64,000 nucleotides of DNA from Boswellia sacra (GCA_013180625.2 SNVD02009623.1:328794-392793), one strand, 5' to 3'; numbered from the stretch's first letter, positions 49,528 to 62,349 are shown. The notes: a model not told the origin generated them from the sequence alone. Made by a program: numbers and translations.

Positions 49528-50979
49528 CTATGAATTTTTAAAATGAGGTAATATACATCAATATCATTACTTTAGTAAGATTAGTTTTGATTTATTCATG
49601 TATGATTTTTTTTGTACCATAATTCGACTTTAAATTTTTGGAGACAAATTATTCTTAAATTGATCTTGAGTTCTTGTTCATATTAATTCAGGTTTTGAAG
49701 AATATTTTGTCATTTCATGGTTGACTGCTCTTACAACATCTATTATGAATGGAAGCTCTTTTGTGTGCTTGTATTTCTTTAGCCTTATGAGTTATGAACT
49801 CCTTCAGTGGTTTTCCCTAAACATGTCCTGTAAGTTTCTTCAACTTTTGTTATGTTTTGATGCAAATGTAGTATTAAAATGATGCCAAGATTTTTTGTAT
49901 GTTGATTTCCCTTGTTTATTTTTATATTGTTGTTGGAAGTTATTGCCCCCACTAATTTAATTTGCTGGCTCCGTCCCTGTCTCTAAGTCTTATGTTTATG
50001 CCATCCAGCCCCTTGACAAGATCTTCGATAATACAGACGAAAGTACAACTCCAACTCCAATGTGGCTGGTGAGCATCGAAGAGTTAAACACCGGCAACTT
50101 CCTAATCAAGCATCCACGTAGTTGGATTTCCTTTTATCCTTGGGTTAATAAGTTACCAACGTATTTGAACTCGCTAGATTATCAAGTAAAGAAAATAACA
50201 ACGTCCCACCAATTTACTTTCTATGATGCCTCTTGTTTTAGAAAAGTGTTCTATGGTGCTCCTCGTTTTAGAAAAGTGGTTGTTTCTGAGTCTCTTGATA
50301 GTGACATTTTTGCGGTTATGGCGATACATTATTTAACAGGGAGACTCTATGTGTGGAGAACTAAAGACAAGAACTGGAATAGGGTGCGCTCATCTTATGA
50401 GGATACGGATATTGTTTATCACAATGAAAAATTCTATGCTTTGATCAATCGTAGTCGGACTATAATTTTGGACCCTGAGTCTTTAAGCAATATTACACAT
50501 GTTGCAGATTCTCCGGGCCGTGCAAATTCCTGTTACCTCGTAAAATCATTTATGGATTTGTTTTTGGTTGTTAGTTGGATATGTAATTGCGATATTTATA
50601 AGCTGAACGAAAAGGAAAGTAGGTGCGTTCCAATGATGGATGGATTGGAGGATCGAGTATTTTTTGTAGGTAATCATCATTCATTCTCCGTTTCCGCTAG
50701 AGAGTTCCCTGCATGCAAATGGAATTGTGTTTATTTTTTTGGTGATGATAAATTCTATGGAGAACCCACTTGGGGGCCAAAACTCGTGTTGGATTTTTGA
50801 CCAGAGGGAAAATATTTTCGGGCGTCTGTCGAATTTTCCAAGTTATTCAAAGATTTTCTGGCCTCCACCGACTTGGTTAAAGCCGCTTCTTCTTTTCCTC
50901 CCCCTCCATTCTTCTGAATGCAAGCGTTTTGTAAACGGCTGGTTTTTGTGCATATTTTATTTGAAGTTTAATTATTATA

Positions 50980-51220
50980 GGTGGGGGTGACAATTCGAGT
51001 TTGCGGGTCGTGTTCGTGTCGTGCTAAGCTGTGATACAACAAAGATTGACTTAATATAAACACGATCCGTTTATTATTATGAAGGCTTAACACGAACACG
51101 ACATAATACGCGATTAGGATACGTTTAACATGATTGCCACAACTAACCTAACGTTACAAAACATTTACATCTACAACACGATTACAACACGAATATACAT
51201 TAAAGCCTATTTTTAAATGA
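50980..51220. mobile_element. Truncated element with GTGACAATTCG end and CACGACAC words
   Basis: It starts GGTGGGGGTGACAATTCGAG and is rich in GGGTCGTGTTCGTGTCGTGC and ACACGAACACGA words, as in plant non-autonomous elements with GTGACAATTCG termini. The opposite end was not found. It abuts the 3' end of the frameshifted DUF295 region. Confidence 0.45.
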
Positions 51221-52429
51221 AAAAAATGATAACAAAATATACAAAATTAAACAAAACCAAATTCTAAGAAATCATACAAACTTCAAATGTAACATTAATA
51301 TAATAAGACATCAACTTCAACAATTCAAATACAACAAATTAATAAAAATAAAGCCATAAAATCTCAACAAACATGCATCACATTCCTAAATTTTAGATGA
51401 CTTAGAACAATAAGTTCATCATGAACAAACAACACAAACATTTAAAAGTTATAGTCATCCATCATAAATCACAATTGACTGCTTCACAAACAAACACTAA
51501 AAAATTCTTCAACTCTTATCCTTCTCCTCTTCACTTCTCCTCTTCAAGCAACCTACCAAAAAAAAAAAAAAAGAAAGAAAGAGTTCATACTCGTGAAAAA
51601 TCATATTATAGAATTATATAAGACATACTATAAATAAATTAATCAAAAAAGTTTTCAATTTGTACTCAGTCTCATAAATCATAACTATGGAGACTACAAT
51701 ATGCTTGGCTAGCTAATACGGAGCTTTGCTAGCGAGTCTTTTGTTTGTGTTATTGTCTCATGGCATCAATAATAAAAGGACTCTCTTTTGCTTAAATTAA
51801 GTCATGATCGACCATTTTTAGTTCGAGAATAAAAATCTTATAGCATATTTAACAATTAATTGAAAGTCAATTCCATTTAGGATTCAACCCAATTAAATAC
51901 ATATTTAATAATAAGAAAATTTGGGTTAAACGTGAAGGTGATGCTCATCTAAAACAAAACACAAAAAAAAAAAAAAAATTGCATACGAGCTCATTAGAAA
52001 TTTAATATTCGTTGACTACATTTGTTTTACTATTAAATTTATGGAGTCCAAAAAATGCAATAATAGTTAAATTGGTGATAGTAAATAGCTTAACTTTAAT
52101 CACAACCCAAATATAGAAATTAATGACGTGACAAAACTATGTTGATTATTATACCATCCAATTGTTTGCTAATTTCACCAAGTGATTCTTTTATACATCA
52201 TTTTGTAAATTAAGGCAACCGGGAAAAGCAACAAAAGTACAAAAAGATGAAAAACATGCTAAGAGGAAATTAAAGCAAAGTTAACATGCATATTGACAAA
52301 TGTTCGAATTTGAAAGTAACGTCCCCCACTTGTAATTATATCGAGAAGGCAAATTCAAGTCACTTTAGCACTATTGTGTGTTTCTGTAAATTTAATTGAG
52401 AGTGAATTAAATAGGAAAAAAAGAAAAAA
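51221..52429. other. AT-rich region, nothing recognised
   Basis: Low-complexity AT-rich DNA with A runs. Reading frames here (for example 51421-51621) are short and lysine- or asparagine-rich by composition. Confidence 0.45.
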
Positions 52430-52551
52430 ACCTGAAAAATGATGGCAAGTATGAAGGTAAAAGCAGGGGTGAGGCTGCTGACAACTGAAGCAAGTGTTAA
52501 GAGAGCTAAAATTGATGCCTGTGTAAGTGTAACCCAAGATCTGAGATGAAC
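52430..52551 (-). pseudogene. Fragment of a WAT1/nodulin-21-like (EamA) transporter exon
   Basis: The minus strand encodes LASVVSSLTPAFTFILAIIF followed by Q and a donor-like GTTTTT, matching the conserved helix and exon border of WAT1-related proteins. The upstream part (GYTYTGINFSS) is in another frame, so a frameshift lies within about 25 codons. The fragment is cut by the left LTR at 52552. No further WAT1 exon was found to the left. Confidence 0.6.
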
Positions 52552-55019
52552 TGTAAAGCCCATTAGCAAAAGCCTAGCCCATCAATTATCTTAGCCCAGC
52601 CCTTAAGTCATTTTTTTTCAATTTTTCATGCAATTATATAAAGCAATAATTAGGAATTATTAGAAACAAAAAAAAAGAAAAATCCAGAAGAGAAGACAGA
52701 GGGGGGGAACGTGAGACAAGGGGGGAGAAAGCAAGAGAAAATTTTGATTTTTTCTAAGGAATTTGAAGATTTTAAGGTAATTTCTTCATCTCTTCATTTA
52801 ATTAGATTATATAATTTCAATCCTATCTCTAGATCAATATTAGGAGGAGGTTATTTGATATTTGGAGATGTAATAGAGAGAGAAACTAGAGAGAGAAATG
52901 AGATTTCCATGCTTATATAAGCTTCAATTTCTTGTATTTTGAAGAAATTGAAGTTTTGATGATAATTATGGGAAATTAGGGATTCTGTGAACAGTACGAA
53001 TTTCGAAAATTATAGCAGTCTGTTGGATTTGAATTTAATTCTGAAATTTATATATGTTAAAATAGACATCTTAAGGAATTGTTTAAAGTTGGATTCACTG
53101 AAAAATGTGGAGTATGCAATTTATTATGAATTTTCGAAGTTTACTGTTCACCACTAGAAATTCAGTTTTTCTGCAGAAAATCAGTATTGGGCAAGTTAAT
53201 TAAGGTATCTAGAGGTCTTCAAAAATTATGAAATTTGGGATATGAGTTTGTATGTATGTCTAGTTTAAATCTGGAAAGTTTAGTGATTTTATGAATTTAG
53301 TACAAATTATCATGTATTTTGGAATAGGGAGAGGTCAGATTTGGAAGGGAATTTACAGAATTTATGTATCTGGAAAAATGAAGGATTTGAGGGATCAAAT
53401 GAACACAGAATGCTATGCAATTTGATATGATATTAGGTATGTATGTGTAGAAGACCTTTATAAAATATTAGACCATTTGGATGAGTGAATTAATTATTAA
53501 AAATCGGAGAACCAGAATTGGTCAGTTTAAGAAGTGTGAAAATGGAAGTAATTAAGAGAATTAGTATGTTATTGGTGAGATTGTGGTTTTGTGCAATTAA
53601 AGAACTTTATTTGGCTTTTCCTTTAGGTGAGACTACGGTTCCTAATCCATACCGGGATCCGATCGCGGAAGACGTTGCCACACAAGTTAATCCACAAGAT
53701 TGTGAGTGGGAAAAACATACATTTTTACCAATAATTGAATTATAATTTATAAATTTCTATTTTTATTATAATTGTTAGCGAAACTTTATTATATTAGTAA
53801 ACAGATATTCCTTTATTCTTGTATGAAGTATATTTCATGGTTTATCAAATTTTATCTATGTTGTTATTAGAAAGAATTGTTTAATGTTTTAGAGATTTAA
53901 AAGTACAGAATTGAATTTTTATGTTTTACTAAGCTAGTACCCAATTCATTCAGATAGTGAAAGTATAGAGGTCTTTGGGACCCATTCAGACACACATAGA
54001 GGCTTTGGGCCGTGTGATCTGGATGTTTAGCCCTTTGGGGGCAGCTCTGCGCATGCGTAGGATCAGTATAGAGATATCTTGGCCTGAGCGATCCTAGCCC
54101 CGCCAGGTCATGATCAGTCAGATTAGTTTGGGTACTTGATTAGTGAAACTGTAATGATTTAGAAATTTTAAAATGCGAAATGAGTTTTACGGGAATTAGA
54201 ACCTTAATACGGTTATCAAATTGAATTTTGAATACAAGTGGAAATGCCTTAGAATATTTTTATATCAAAAATTTGATTTTTGTGAAAGGCATATGGATTA
54301 TTTAAAGATTAGCTCGTTTTTGTATCTTTTAGAAGCAGTTTTCTAATCAATGCTAGTAAAGCAGAATTTTTAGTTAATTACTTGTTATGATGTATTATTT
54401 TATCTTATGCAAATTTTTATCTATTTTAATGACTCTATCCCACTCACTGAGTTTATACTCACCCTATTTTTTTTTAAAAACCATTTTTCCCAGGAGATTG
54501 CAGTGTTCAGTCGGAACGCCAGTAGCTGCTTGAGGTTGGCCATTTGATGATGTTTTGAGAGCTTTTTTTTTATATCTTATTGTATTATCGTAGATGGTTT
54601 TCTTGCATATGTAAATATTTGATATCGTATATGTATCAAAGATTTGTTTTAGTTTCTTTCAGACATTTTTGTTTATTCAATCATGTTTGAGTTTTTTAAA
54701 CTTATATTTAAAATTTTGGTTGTAAACTTTTTGAATCGAAATTAATCATATTTGAGGCCGGAGGCCATATTTTCTTCTAAAGACTGTTTTGGAGATACAA
54801 TTATTTTAATAGATGGACTTAAGGTCCCGAAAAGGAAGTTAGTGGTTATATAAATATTTTGGAAGTGTTGAATTTTGTGTACTTGGCAGGGGGATTAGTC
54901 TAAAATACAGGGGAAACTCTGCCAAATTTTTCATAAATTAGCATATTTTAAAAAGTCAGATTTTCTTAGTACAGTTTTAGGCACGATTCGCCCGTGTTAG
55001 CTAGGGGCGGGTCGTGTCA
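52552..55019 (+). repeat. Left LTR (2468 bp)
   Basis: Begins TGTAAAGCCCATTAG and ends GGGTCGTGTCA. It differs from the right LTR by about 25-30 substitutions and a few small indels in my hand comparison, about 1 %. A 75-codon frame at 53518-53745 is present in both LTRs and looks fortuitous. Confidence 0.92.
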
Positions 55020-55124
55020 ACTTGGTATCAGAGCATGGTTTTTAAGATTTTGTTAAGTTTTTCACGGTTGCATAAACATAGTTTTGTAATGATAAAAGAA
55101 GCATTATATTTTGTAGGCATCATC

Positions 55125-58100
55125 ATGAGCCAACATACAGGCAGACCTCGCACTAGAGCCAGGGGCGGACTGAACCAAACTGCAAATTCTCCACCACCAC
55201 CTGAAGGTGAAGGGGAAAATGAACATAGTCGTGGAGAGGAAAGACAGTCAAATGCGAGAGGAAATGAGAATAGGAATCACCGTGACCCTCCTATCATTAT
55301 ACACTCAGTAGATGCACTAGCCCAGCTCGTTGCTACTGTTACTCAAAATCAAGGGCGTGTTAGGGAAGAGAATACTATTGAGCGGGTTAGGATGTTGGGT
55401 GGTCAAAGCTTTGATGGTAATGTTGATCCTCCTAGTGCAGAGGCTTGGTTAAGCAAGCTAGAGCGTATCTTTGGAGTTATGGGGTGTATTGATGAGCAGA
55501 AATTGCTTTTTGCTACATTTTTATTAGAGGGTGGAGCATATCACTGGTGGGAGTCAGTTCAGCGTCGTCATCCATCACAGGAAGTTATTACTTGGGCTTT
55601 GTTCAAAAAGGAGTTCTTTGATCACTACTTTCCTGCTGTGTACAAAGATATCAAGCGTAGTGAGTTCTTGAGACTGGTTCAAGGGTCCAGATCAGTGGAG
55701 GAGTATGAGAAGAAATTTTTAGAGCTCTCTAGATTTGCTCCTTCTATTGTGGCTGATGAGGAGGAAAGGTGTAAAAAGTTTGAAGAAGGATTACGTAGAG
55801 AAATCAGAGTTGTACTTGCTGCCAACAATTATGATGACTTTGGTAAGTTAGTCCAAGCTGCTATGAAAGTTGAGAGAAATTTGGGAGAGGCTAACCGAGC
55901 TGATTCAAGCTATAAACGTCAGCAGAGTTGGCCAGTTGATAGTACTAGCCACCGACCAAGCAAGAGAGGGGGCAGTTATTCAGCTTATTCTGATAGTTAT
56001 AAGAGTACTCAGAGACAGGGTCCACCAGAGGGGCAAAAACAAAGTTTTAGACAGGGAGCTATGCAACAATCTGTGGGAAGTAATTCTAGAGATCAGCGGA
56101 TTAGTAGAAAGGGGAGCAGACAACATGATGACAGATCCAGAATGACTCCGTACTCATTATGTGAGACTTGTGGCAAGCTTCATGAGGGAGAGTGTCGGTT
56201 TGGTAGACCTGGTTGTTATCATTGTGGTCAGACAGGGCATATTAAGAAATTTTGTCCTACTTTAACTCAAGGTAGCAGCCTTGTTCAGAAAGATAGAGGA
56301 TCAGGGAGGCTTCAAACCGGGACATCTACTTCTTCAGCTAGAAACCAAATGAATACCTCAAGAAATAGTAATAATCAACAGGGTAGTCAGCCAGTTCGAC
56401 AGGCACGAGTTTTTGCCATGACTCAGCAGCAGGCACAGGCTACCCCAGAGGTGGTTACTGGTACGTTGACTATCTTTGGTCGTAAGGCCCACATTTTGAT
56501 TGATCCTGGATCCACCCATTCCTTTGTTTCATGTATGTTTGCTATGTATGCTGATAGAGATTTGAAACCATTGGAGTGTACTTTAGCAGTAGCCACACCT
56601 ATTGGGGATTCCATCTTGGTAGGAAATGTTCTTAAGGATTGCATTGTGAAGGTGGGTAATCATGATCTATTAGCAACCTTGATTCCTTTAGATATCCGAG
56701 ACTTCGATGTGATATTGGGAATGGATTGGCTTGCAACTCACCATGCATCTGTCGATTGCTTCAAGAAGGAGGTGGTGTTTAGAAAACCTGAAACACCTGA
56801 ATTTATTTTCTATGGAGATCGACGAATCCTCTCTACTTGCATAATATCTGCTCTTGAAGCTAAACGATTATTTGAAAAGGGATGTTCGGCCTACCTAGCT
56901 CATGTCATTGATACTTCAATAGGTGAAGCAAAGATAGAAGACATTCCTATTGTACAAGATTTTCCGGATGTGTTTCCAGAAGATTTACCCGGTTTACCAC
57001 CAGATAGGGAGGTTGAATTCACAATTGACTTAGCTCCTGGTACAACTCCTATTTCCATGGCACCATACAGAATGGCTCCAGCAGAGTTAAAGGAGTTAAA
57101 AGTGCAACAGCAAGAGTTGGTTGATAAGGGGTTTATTAGACCCAGTGTTTCACCATGGGGAGCACCGGTCTTGTTTGTTAAAAAGAAGGATGGAACAATG
57201 CGGTTATGTATAGACTACCGACAGTTGAACAAGGTGACAATCCGTAACAAGTATCCTCTTCCTCGTATTGATGATTTGTTTGATCAGTTGCAAGGTGCAA
57301 GGGTTTTCTCCAAGATAGATTTGCGCTCGGGTTACCATCAACTCAAAATTAGAGAGGCCGATGTACCTAAGACTGCTTTCAGAACTCGTTATGGGCACTA
57401 TGAATTTCTTGTAATGCCGTTTGGGTTGACTAATGCTCCAGCAGTTTTTATGGACCTGATGAATCGAGTATTTCATCCTTATTTGGATCGCTTTGTTATT
57501 GTGTTTATTGATGACATATTGGTGTATTCGCGAGACAAGGAGGAGCATACAGAACATTTGAAGATAGTTTTGCAGACTTTGAGGGAGAAACAACTTTATG
57601 CCAAATTCAGCAAATGCCAGTTTTGGCTGGACAAAGTTGTGTTTTTAGGACATGTGATATCAGCTGAAGGGGTGTATGTAGATCCTCAGAAGATAGAAGC
57701 TATTATTACATGGGAGAGACCCACTAATGTAACAGAAGTCAGAAGTTTTCTTGGCTTGGCAGGTTATTATAGGAGATTTATTGAGAATTTTTCCAGAATT
57801 GTTGTTCCATTAACATGGTTGACTCGTAAGGAAGTGAAGTTTGAGTGGACTGATGCTTGTGAGCAGTGTTTTCAAGAGCTCAAAACACGATTAACTTCTG
57901 CACCCATACTTACTCTTCCATCCAGTAATGACGGGTTCGTGAGTTACAGTGATGCCTCTAGACAGGGGTTAGGTTGTGTTTTGATGCAACACGGGAAGGT
58001 GATAGCTTATGCTTCTAGACAACTAAAGAAGCATGAACAAAATTATCCTACCCATGACTTAGAATTGGCAGCAATTGTATTTGCACTAAAGACTTGGCGA

Positions 58101-58304
58101 CATTACTTGTATGGGGCAACATGTCAAATTTACACAGATCACAAGAGCCTCAAGTATTTATTCACTCAAAAAGAATTGAATCTTAGGCAGAGAAGATGGA
58201 TTGAGCTTATCAAAGATTATGACTGCACAATTGACTATCACCCAGGTAAAGCAAATATAGTAGCAGATGCACTCAGCCGAAAGTCCTCGAGCTCTATAGC
58301 CTAA
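55125..58304 (+). CDS. Gypsy Gag, protease, reverse transcriptase and RNase H
   Basis: The first ATG after the primer-binding site in this frame is 55125 (MSQHTGRPR). Order: Gag with a retrotransposon-gag domain (about 55420-55880); CCHC knuckle [14 protein letters not shown] (about 56213); aspartic protease [12 protein letters not shown] (about 56496); RT with FIDDILVYS (about 57505), preceded by [15 protein letters not shown]; RNase H with [13 protein letters not shown] (about 57945) and TDHKSLKYL. The frame stops at TAA 58302-58304, right after ADALSRK, the usual end of RNase H. Integrase continues in the same frame, so the stop is either a single lesion or a point of readthrough. Confidence 0.9.
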   Translation: MSQHTGRPRTRARGGLNQTANSPPPPEGEGENEHSRGEERQSNARGNENRNHRDPPIIIHSVDALAQLVATVTQNQGRVREENTIERVRMLGGQSFDGNVDPPSAEAWLSKLERIFGVMGCIDEQKLLFATFLLEGGAYHWWESVQRRHPSQEVITWALFKKEFFDHYFPAVYKDIKRSEFLRLVQGSRSVEEYEKKFLELSRFAPSIVADEEERCKKFEEGLRREIRVVLAANNYDDFGKLVQAAMKVERNLGEANRADSSYKRQQSWPVDSTSHRPSKRGGSYSAYSDSYKSTQRQGPPEGQKQSFRQGAMQQSVGSNSRDQRISRKGSRQHDDRSRMTPYSLCETCGKLHEGECRFGRPGCYHCGQTGHIKKFCPTLTQGSSLVQKDRGSGRLQTGTSTSSARNQMNTSRNSNNQQGSQPVRQARVFAMTQQQAQATPEVVTGTLTIFGRKAHILIDPGSTHSFVSCMFAMYADRDLKPLECTLAVATPIGDSILVGNVLKDCIVKVGNHDLLATLIPLDIRDFDVILGMDWLATHHASVDCFKKEVVFRKPETPEFIFYGDRRILSTCIISALEAKRLFEKGCSAYLAHVIDTSIGEAKIEDIPIVQDFPDVFPEDLPGLPPDREVEFTIDLAPGTTPISMAPYRMAPAELKELKVQQQELVDKGFIRPSVSPWGAPVLFVKKKDGTMRLCIDYRQLNKVTIRNKYPLPRIDDLFDQLQGARVFSKIDLRSGYHQLKIREADVPKTAFRTRYGHYEFLVMPFGLTNAPAVFMDLMNRVFHPYLDRFVIVFIDDILVYSRDKEEHTEHLKIVLQTLREKQLYAKFSKCQFWLDKVVFLGHVISAEGVYVDPQKIEAIITWERPTNVTEVRSFLGLAGYYRRFIENFSRIVVPLTWLTRKEVKFEWTDACEQCFQELKTRLTSAPILTLPSSNDGFVSYSDASRQGLGCVLMQHGKVIAYASRQLKKHEQNYPTHDLELAAIVFALKTWRHYLYGATCQIYTDHKSLKYLFTQKELNLRQRRWIELIKDYDCTIDYHPGKANIVADALSRKSSSSIA

Positions 58305-59846
58305 TTGAGGGTGACATATCTACCTTTATTGATTGAATTGAGGTCCTTGGGAATTGAGTTAACAATTAATGACTCAAGTGTGCTACTAGCCAATTTTCAT
58401 GTTAGACCTACTTTAATTAATAAAGTTAGAGATGCACAAATACAAGATCCTCAGTTAATGAAACTGATAGAAGAGGTGAAGAAAGGCTTACGATCAGACT
58501 TTGCGGTTAGAGATGATGGAGCCTTAGTTATGGGAAATAGACTTTGTGTGCCCAACATTGAAGAATTAAAGAAAGAGATTAGGGAAGAAGCTCACTTTCC
58601 AGCCTATGTAATGCATCCAGGAAGTACTAAGATGTATCGTAATTTGAGAGAACATTATTGGTGGCAAGGTATGAAGCGAGAAATTGCAGAATTTGTGTCT
58701 CGGTGTTTAGTTTGCCAACAAATCAAAGCTGAGCACCAGAAACCTGCGGGACTCTCTCAAACACTTCCTATCCCTGAATGGAAATGGGAACATATTACTA
58801 TGGATTTTGTGGTAGGACTTCCACGTACTATGGCTGGTCATGATGGTATTTGGGTAGTGGTAGATCGTCTTACAAAATCTGCCCACTTTTTACCTATCAA
58901 GGCTACTTATTCATTGAATAGGCTAGCTAGTATTTATGTAGCAGAGATAGTCCGTCTTCATGGTGCACCTGTTTCAATAATCTCAGATAGAGATCCACGT
59001 TTCACTTCCAGATTTTGGCCTAGCTTACAAAAAGCTTTAGGCACAAAATTGAATTTCAGCACAGCTTTTCACCCACAAACAGATGGTCAATCTGAGCGTA
59101 CCATTCAAACTCTTGAAGATATGCTTAGAGCTTGTGTATTGGAGTTTAAAGGAAATTGGGATGTTTATTTGCCTCTTATGGAATTTGCTTATAATAATAG
59201 TTACCAATCCAGTATTGAAATGGCACCTTATGAGGCTCTATATGGAAGAAAATGTAGAACACCAATATGTTGGGATGAAGTAGGTGAGAGAAGACTATTA
59301 GGACCAGAACTGGTACAGGATACGAATGAAAAGATAGTTATTATTAGAAACAAGATGAAGGCAGCACAAGATCGACAGAAGAGTTATACTGATAAGCGTA
59401 GAAGAGATCTGGAGTTTCAGGTGGGAGATAAAGTATTTTTGAAGATATCTCCTTGGAAAGGTGTGCTTCGTTTTGGTAAACGTGGGAAACTAAGTCCACG
59501 TTATATTGGGCCTTACGAGATCATAGAGCGTGTGAGCACAGTTGCTTACCGTTTAGCTTTGCCTCCAGAATTGTCGAAAATACATAATGTGTTTCATGTC
59601 TCTATGCTCCGCAAGTACGTGTATGATCCAAGCCATATCCTTCAACAGCAGCTAATTCAATTAAAAGAAGACTTGACTTTTGAAGAAGAACCATTAGAGA
59701 TCATAGAATGGAAACAGCAAGTACTTCGTGCCAAGACTATTCCCTTGGTTAAGATATGGTGGCGAAATCACTCGAAAGAAGAAGCTACGTGGGAGCGAGA
59801 AGACGTTATGCGAGCTCAGTATCCACATCTCTTTCTCTCAGGTTAG
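58305..59846 (+). CDS. Gypsy integrase with chromodomain-like tail (same frame after one stop)
   Basis: It is in phase with the preceding frame, without its own convincing ATG at the start, so it is the C-terminal part of the same polyprotein. The HHCC zinc module is visible (HFPAYVMHPG, CLVCQQIK), then the DDE core: Asp in MDFVVGLP, Asp in ISDRDPRF, and Glu in TDGQSERTIQTLEDML. The GPYEIIERV/FHVSMLRKY block and a degenerate chromodomain (LEIIEWKQQ, VKIWWRNHSKEEATWE) follow. It ends at TAG 59844-59846, 25 bp before the polypurine tract. Confidence 0.9.
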   Translation: MRVTYLPLLIELRSLGIELTINDSSVLLANFHVRPTLINKVRDAQIQDPQLMKLIEEVKKGLRSDFAVRDDGALVMGNRLCVPNIEELKKEIREEAHFPAYVMHPGSTKMYRNLREHYWWQGMKREIAEFVSRCLVCQQIKAEHQKPAGLSQTLPIPEWKWEHITMDFVVGLPRTMAGHDGIWVVVDRLTKSAHFLPIKATYSLNRLASIYVAEIVRLHGAPVSIISDRDPRFTSRFWPSLQKALGTKLNFSTAFHPQTDGQSERTIQTLEDMLRACVLEFKGNWDVYLPLMEFAYNNSYQSSIEMAPYEALYGRKCRTPICWDEVGERRLLGPELVQDTNEKIVIIRNKMKAAQDRQKSYTDKRRRDLEFQVGDKVFLKISPWKGVLRFGKRGKLSPRYIGPYEIIERVSTVAYRLALPPELSKIHNVFHVSMLRKYVYDPSHILQQQLIQLKEDLTFEEEPLEIIEWKQQVLRAKTIPLVKIWWRNHSKEEATWEREDVMRAQYPHLFLSG

Positions 59847-59884
59847 TAATTTCGAGGACGAAATTTTTTTTAGGGGGGTAGTAT

Positions 59885-62349
59885 TGTAAAGCCCATTAGC
59901 AAAAGCCTAGCCCATCAATTTTCTTAGCCCAGCCCTTAAGTCATTTTTTTTCAATTTTTCATGCAATTATATAAAGCAATAATTAGGAATTATTAGAAAC
60001 AAAAAAAAAGAAAAATCCAGAAGAGAAGACAGAGGGGGGGAACGTGAGACAAGGGGGGAGAAAGCAAGAGAAAATTTTGATTTTTCTAAGGAATTTGAAG
60101 ATTTTAAGGTAATTTCTTCATCTCTTCATTTAATTAGATTATATAATTTCAATCCTATCTCTAGATTAATATTAGGAGGAGGTTATTTGATATTTGGAGA
60201 TGTAATAGAGAGAGAAACTAGAGAGAGAAATGAGATTTCCATGCTTATTTAAGCTTCAATTTCTTGTATTTTGAAGAAATTGAAGTTTTGATGATAATTA
60301 TGGGAAATTAGGGATTCTGTGAACAGTACAAATTTCGAAAATTTTAGCAGTCTGTTGGATTTGAATTTAATTCTGAAATTTATATATGTTAAAATAGACA
60401 TCTTAAGGAATTGTTTAAAGTTGGATTCACTGAAAAATGTGGAGTATGCAATTTATTATGAATTTTCGAAGTTTACTGTTCACCACTAGAAATTTAGTTT
60501 TTCTGCAGAAAATCAGTATTGGGCAAGTTAATTAAGGTACCGAGAGGTCTTCAAAAATTATGAAATTTGGGATATGAGTTTGTATGTATGTCTAGTTTAA
60601 ATCTGGAAAGTTTAGTGATTTTATGAATTTAGTACAAATTATCATGTATTTTGGAATAGGGAGAGGTCAGATTTGGAAGGGAATTTACAGAATTTATGTA
60701 TCTCGAAAAATGAAGGATTTGAGGGATCAAATGAACACAGAATGCTATGCAATTTGATATGATATTAGGTATGTATGTGTAGAAGACCTTTATAAAATAT
60801 TAGACCATTTGGATGAGTGAATTAATTATTAAAAATCGGAGAACCAAAATTGGTCAGTTTAAGAAGTGTGAAAATGGAAGTAATTAAGAGAATTAGTATG
60901 TTATTGGTGAGATTGTGGTTTTGTGCAATTAAAGAACTTTATTTGGCTTTTCCTTTAGGTGAGACTACGGTTCCTAATCCATACCGGGATCCGATCGCGG
61001 AAGACGTTGCCACACAAGTTAATCCACAAGATTATGAGTGGGAAAAACATACATTTTTACCAATAATTGAATTATAATTTATAAATTTCTATTTTTATTA
61101 TAATTGTTAGCGAAACTTTATTATATTAGTAAACAGATATTCCTTTATTCTTGTATGAAGCATATTTCATGGTTTATCAAATTTTATCTATGTTGTTATT
61201 AGAAAGAATGTTTTAATGTTTTTTAGAGATTTAAAAGTACAGAATCGAATTTTTATGTTTTACTAAGCTAGTACCCAATTCATTCAGATAGTGAAAGTAT
61301 AGAGGTCTTTGGGACCCATTCAGGCACACATAGAAGCTTTGGGCCGTGTGATCTGGATGTTTAGCCCTTTGGGGGCAGCTCTGCGCATGCGTAGGATCAG
61401 TATAGAGATTTCTTGGCCTGAGCGATCCTAGCCCCGCCAGGTCATGATCAGTCAGATTAGTTTGGGTACTTGATTAGTGAAACTGTAATGATTTAGAAAT
61501 TTTAAAATGCGAAAGGAGTTTTACGGGAATTAGAACCTTAATACGGTTATCAAATTGAATTTTGAATACAAGTGGAAATGCCTTAGAATATTTTTATATC
61601 AAAAATTTAATTTTTTGTGAAAGGCATATGGATTATTTAAAGATTAGCTCGTTTTTGTATCTTTTAGAAGCAGTTTTCTAATCAATGCTAGTAAAGCAGA
61701 ATTTTTAGTTAATTACTTGTTATGATGTATTATTTTATCTTATGCAAATTTTTATCTATTTTAATGACTCTATTCCACTCACTGAGTTTATACTCACCCT
61801 ATTTTTTTTAAAACCATTTTTCCCAGGAGATTGCAGTGTTCAGTCGGAACGCCAGTAGCTGCTTGAGGTTGGCCATTTGATGATGTTTTGAGAGCTTTTT
61901 TTTTATATCTTATTGTATTATCGTAGATGGTTTTCTTGCATATGTAAATATTTGATATCGTATATGCATCAAAGATTTATTTTAGTTTCTTTTAGACATT
62001 TTGTTATTCAATCATGTTTGAGTTTTTAAACTTATATTTAAAATTTTGGTTGTAAACTTTTTGAATCGAAATTAATCATATTTGAGGTCGGAGGCCATAT
62101 TTTCTTCTAAAGACTGTTTTGGAGATACAATTAATTTAATAGATGGACTTAAGGTCCCGAAAAGGAAGTTAGTGGTTATATAAATATTTTGGAAGTGTTG
62201 AATTTTGTGTACTTGGCAGGGGGATTAGTCTAAAATACAGGGGAAACTCTGCCAAATTTTTCATAAATTAGCATATTTTAAAAAGTCAGATTTTCTTAGT
62301 ACAGTTTTAGGCACGATTCGCCCGTGTTAGCTAGGGGCGGGTCTTGTCA
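59885..62349 (+). repeat. Right LTR (2465 bp)
   Basis: Begins TGTAAAGCCCATTAG and ends GGGTCTTGTCA; it is about 99 % identical to the left LTR. Confidence 0.92.

Larger units (their letters stand above)
36093..49979 (+). mobile_element. hAT transposon, itself split by a MULE
   Basis: Terminal inverted repeats TAGGGACGGAG (36093) and CTCCGTCCCTG (ending 49979) are flanked by a perfect 8-bp target duplication TCTCTAAG (36085-36092 and 49980-49987). Without the nested MULE the element is about 4.1 kb. The left subterminal region has a perfect 20-bp palindrome at 36118-36137 (GTGGGGGCAATTGCCCCCAC), and half of it recurs near the right end. The transposase is at 47190-49527. The insertion lies in the coding region of an F-box gene. 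Confidence 0.92.
35880..50990 (+). pseudogene. F-box/DUF295 gene split by a hAT insertion
   Basis: The 5' part (35880-36092, 71 codons) encodes an F-box: WSNLPYDILGIITGLL, then FRHFCAVCCRFR. It stops being gene-like at the hAT terminus. The 3' part resumes at 49988, directly after the second target duplication, in the same reading phase, and continues to 50800 with a DUF295 (beta-propeller-like) region: AIHYLTGRLYVWR, VYHNEKFYALINRSRT. Near 50780 a frameshift moves the conserved C-terminal block (KIFWPPPTWLKP) into another frame, which ends near 50990. Plant F-box/DUF295 proteins are presumed SCF substrate receptors of mostly unknown target. With a 13.9-kb insertion and a frameshift this copy is almost certainly non-functional. 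Confidence 0.88.
52552..62349 (+). mobile_element. Ty3/gypsy chromovirus-type LTR retrotransposon
   Basis: The LTRs are 52552-55019 and 59885-62349. A primer-binding site TGGTATCAGAGC (55023-55034) matches the 3' end of initiator tRNA-Met, and a purine-rich tract AGGGGGGT lies at 59872-59879. Gag-pol is on the plus strand from 55125 to 59846 with one internal stop. The order PR-RT-RNaseH-IN with a C-terminal chromodomain-like segment, plus the long LTRs, fits the Tekay/Del group. The flanks differ: TGAAC before the left LTR, GCCAT after the right one. Confidence 0.93.

Noticed and set aside
53518..53745. 75-codon frame present in both LTRs (also 60850-61077)
   Set aside because: Has no ATG at its start, is conserved only because the LTRs are near-identical, and its sequence has no recognised domain.
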